Assembly: GCA_009703975.1 (NCBI GenBank)
Contig: WLFB01000102.1
Coordinates: 1 to 5,470, forward strand
Origin: Actinomycetota bacterium
Lineage (GTDB): Bacteria; Actinomycetota; Acidimicrobiia; Acidimicrobiales; Ilumatobacteraceae
Reading direction: 5' to 3'
DNA: 5,470 bases
In this document: piece by piece, positions 5,231-5,470 of the stretch
Numbering within the stretch: the stretch's first letter is position 1
How the letters are laid out: each line of letters opens with the position of its first letter
The notes under the pieces: generated by a model
The model's database searches: none
What the model was told of the DNA's origin: nothing
The model's input: the letters and a program-made list of their open reading frames with translations, nothing else
Made by a program: the position numbers and the translations under genes

Positions 5231-5470
5231 TTACGAAGCGGTAGTTTCATCATCAGAGCTAAATTGTTTCACGTGAAACATTGCCACGGCGCCGATTCTT
5301 AGTGGTCCTTCTAAGCCCAAGGCTCGTACTTGTTGCTGATCCCACCGAGAGTCAGTACCGGGTGGAGGCTCGCTAATCATGATTGCACCACCTGGCTTTA
5401 CGAGTTCTCGGGAAAAGTTAAGCGTTTGAATTGGTGGCCCTAAACCACGACTCATTGCGACATCAAAATG
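5231..5470 (-). CDS. rsmG: 16S rRNA (guanine527-N7)-methyltransferase RsmG, C-terminal part
   Basis: The frame runs in from the right edge and ends at TAA (5233-5231), giving the last 79 residues. HFDVAMSRGLGPP resembles the conserved FD-V-x-R-x-x-x-P region of RsmG, and LVKPGGAIMISEPP is the strand-turn-strand that ends the Rossmann methyltransferase core. RsmG (GidB) methylates N7 of G527 in 16S rRNA, using S-adenosylmethionine; its loss often gives low-level streptomycin resistance. The SAM-binding site lies outside the window. The final segment AMFHVKQ is encoded by a perfect parS, followed by the acidic tail FSSDDETTAS. Position before parA on the same strand matches the usual rsmG-parA-parB order. 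The methionine at 5455 is internal and not the start. Confidence 0.9.
   Translation of the reverse strand, partial: HFDVAMSRGLGPPIQTLNFSRELVKPGGAIMISEPPPGTDSRWDQQQVRALGLEGPLRIGAVAMFHVKQFSSDDETTAS
5265..5280. promoter_or_regulatory. parS centromere site 2 (perfect), inside rsmG
   Basis: A second perfect TGTTTCACGTGAAACA, 112 bp from the first (start to start). It overlaps the 3' coding end of rsmG, where it is read as the peptide MFHVKQ. Two exact 16-base matches this close, beside parAB, leave little doubt about the role. Confidence 0.97.

Overview
The window looks like a piece of actinobacterial chromosome close to the replication origin. Gene order is C-terminus of a MurJ/pseudokinase-type envelope protein, a small two-helix membrane protein, trxB, trxA and a CwlM-like protein on the + strand. 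These converge on parB, parA and the 3' end of rsmG on the - strand. This is the order around Mycobacterium tuberculosis Rv3910 to Rv3919c, with the sigM/anti-sigma pair replaced by a membrane-protein gene. The DNA is AT-rich for an actinobacterium: three 60-base lines counted by hand held 24, 35 and 26 G+C. With the gene content, this suggests a low-GC aquatic lineage, perhaps Acidimicrobiia (Ilumatobacter/acIV-like). That placement is inference and a Nanopelagicales-type genome is not excluded.

Left half (1-3163): five closely spaced + strand genes. The first is cut by the window edge and ends in a secreted galactose-binding-like fold. The second is an unrecognised two-helix membrane protein. 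trxB and trxA form a complete thioredoxin reductase/thioredoxin pair, separated by 78 bp that hold a clear inverted repeat. The fifth gene has two peptidoglycan-binding repeats and an amidase-type domain that has lost its zinc ligands. It is therefore more likely a cell-wall regulator like mycobacterial CwlM than an enzyme. Its usual-codon start (TTG 2246) cuts into the first repeat; coding similarity runs upstream into trxA, where an AUU with a Shine-Dalgarno sequence is a candidate start.

Middle (3164-3301): a 138-bp gap between converging genes with a perfect DnaA box beside a one-mismatch box, and an inverted repeat that may help terminate transcription.

Right half (3302-5470): a full chromosomal ParABS system. 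parA and parB overlap, with the parB ribosome-binding site inside parA. Two perfect 16-bp parS sites lie 112 bp apart, one in the parA-rsmG gap and one inside the rsmG coding sequence. A three-copy 12-bp tandem repeat containing CTAG sits between the first parS and parA. ParB would load on parS as a CTP-dependent clamp and ParA would move the origin region.

I found no CRISPR array, tRNA, rRNA, insertion sequence or phage module. The genes belong to known families. The features most worth following are the CwlM-like pseudo-amidase with its odd start, the DnaA-box pair, and the tandem repeat beside parS.
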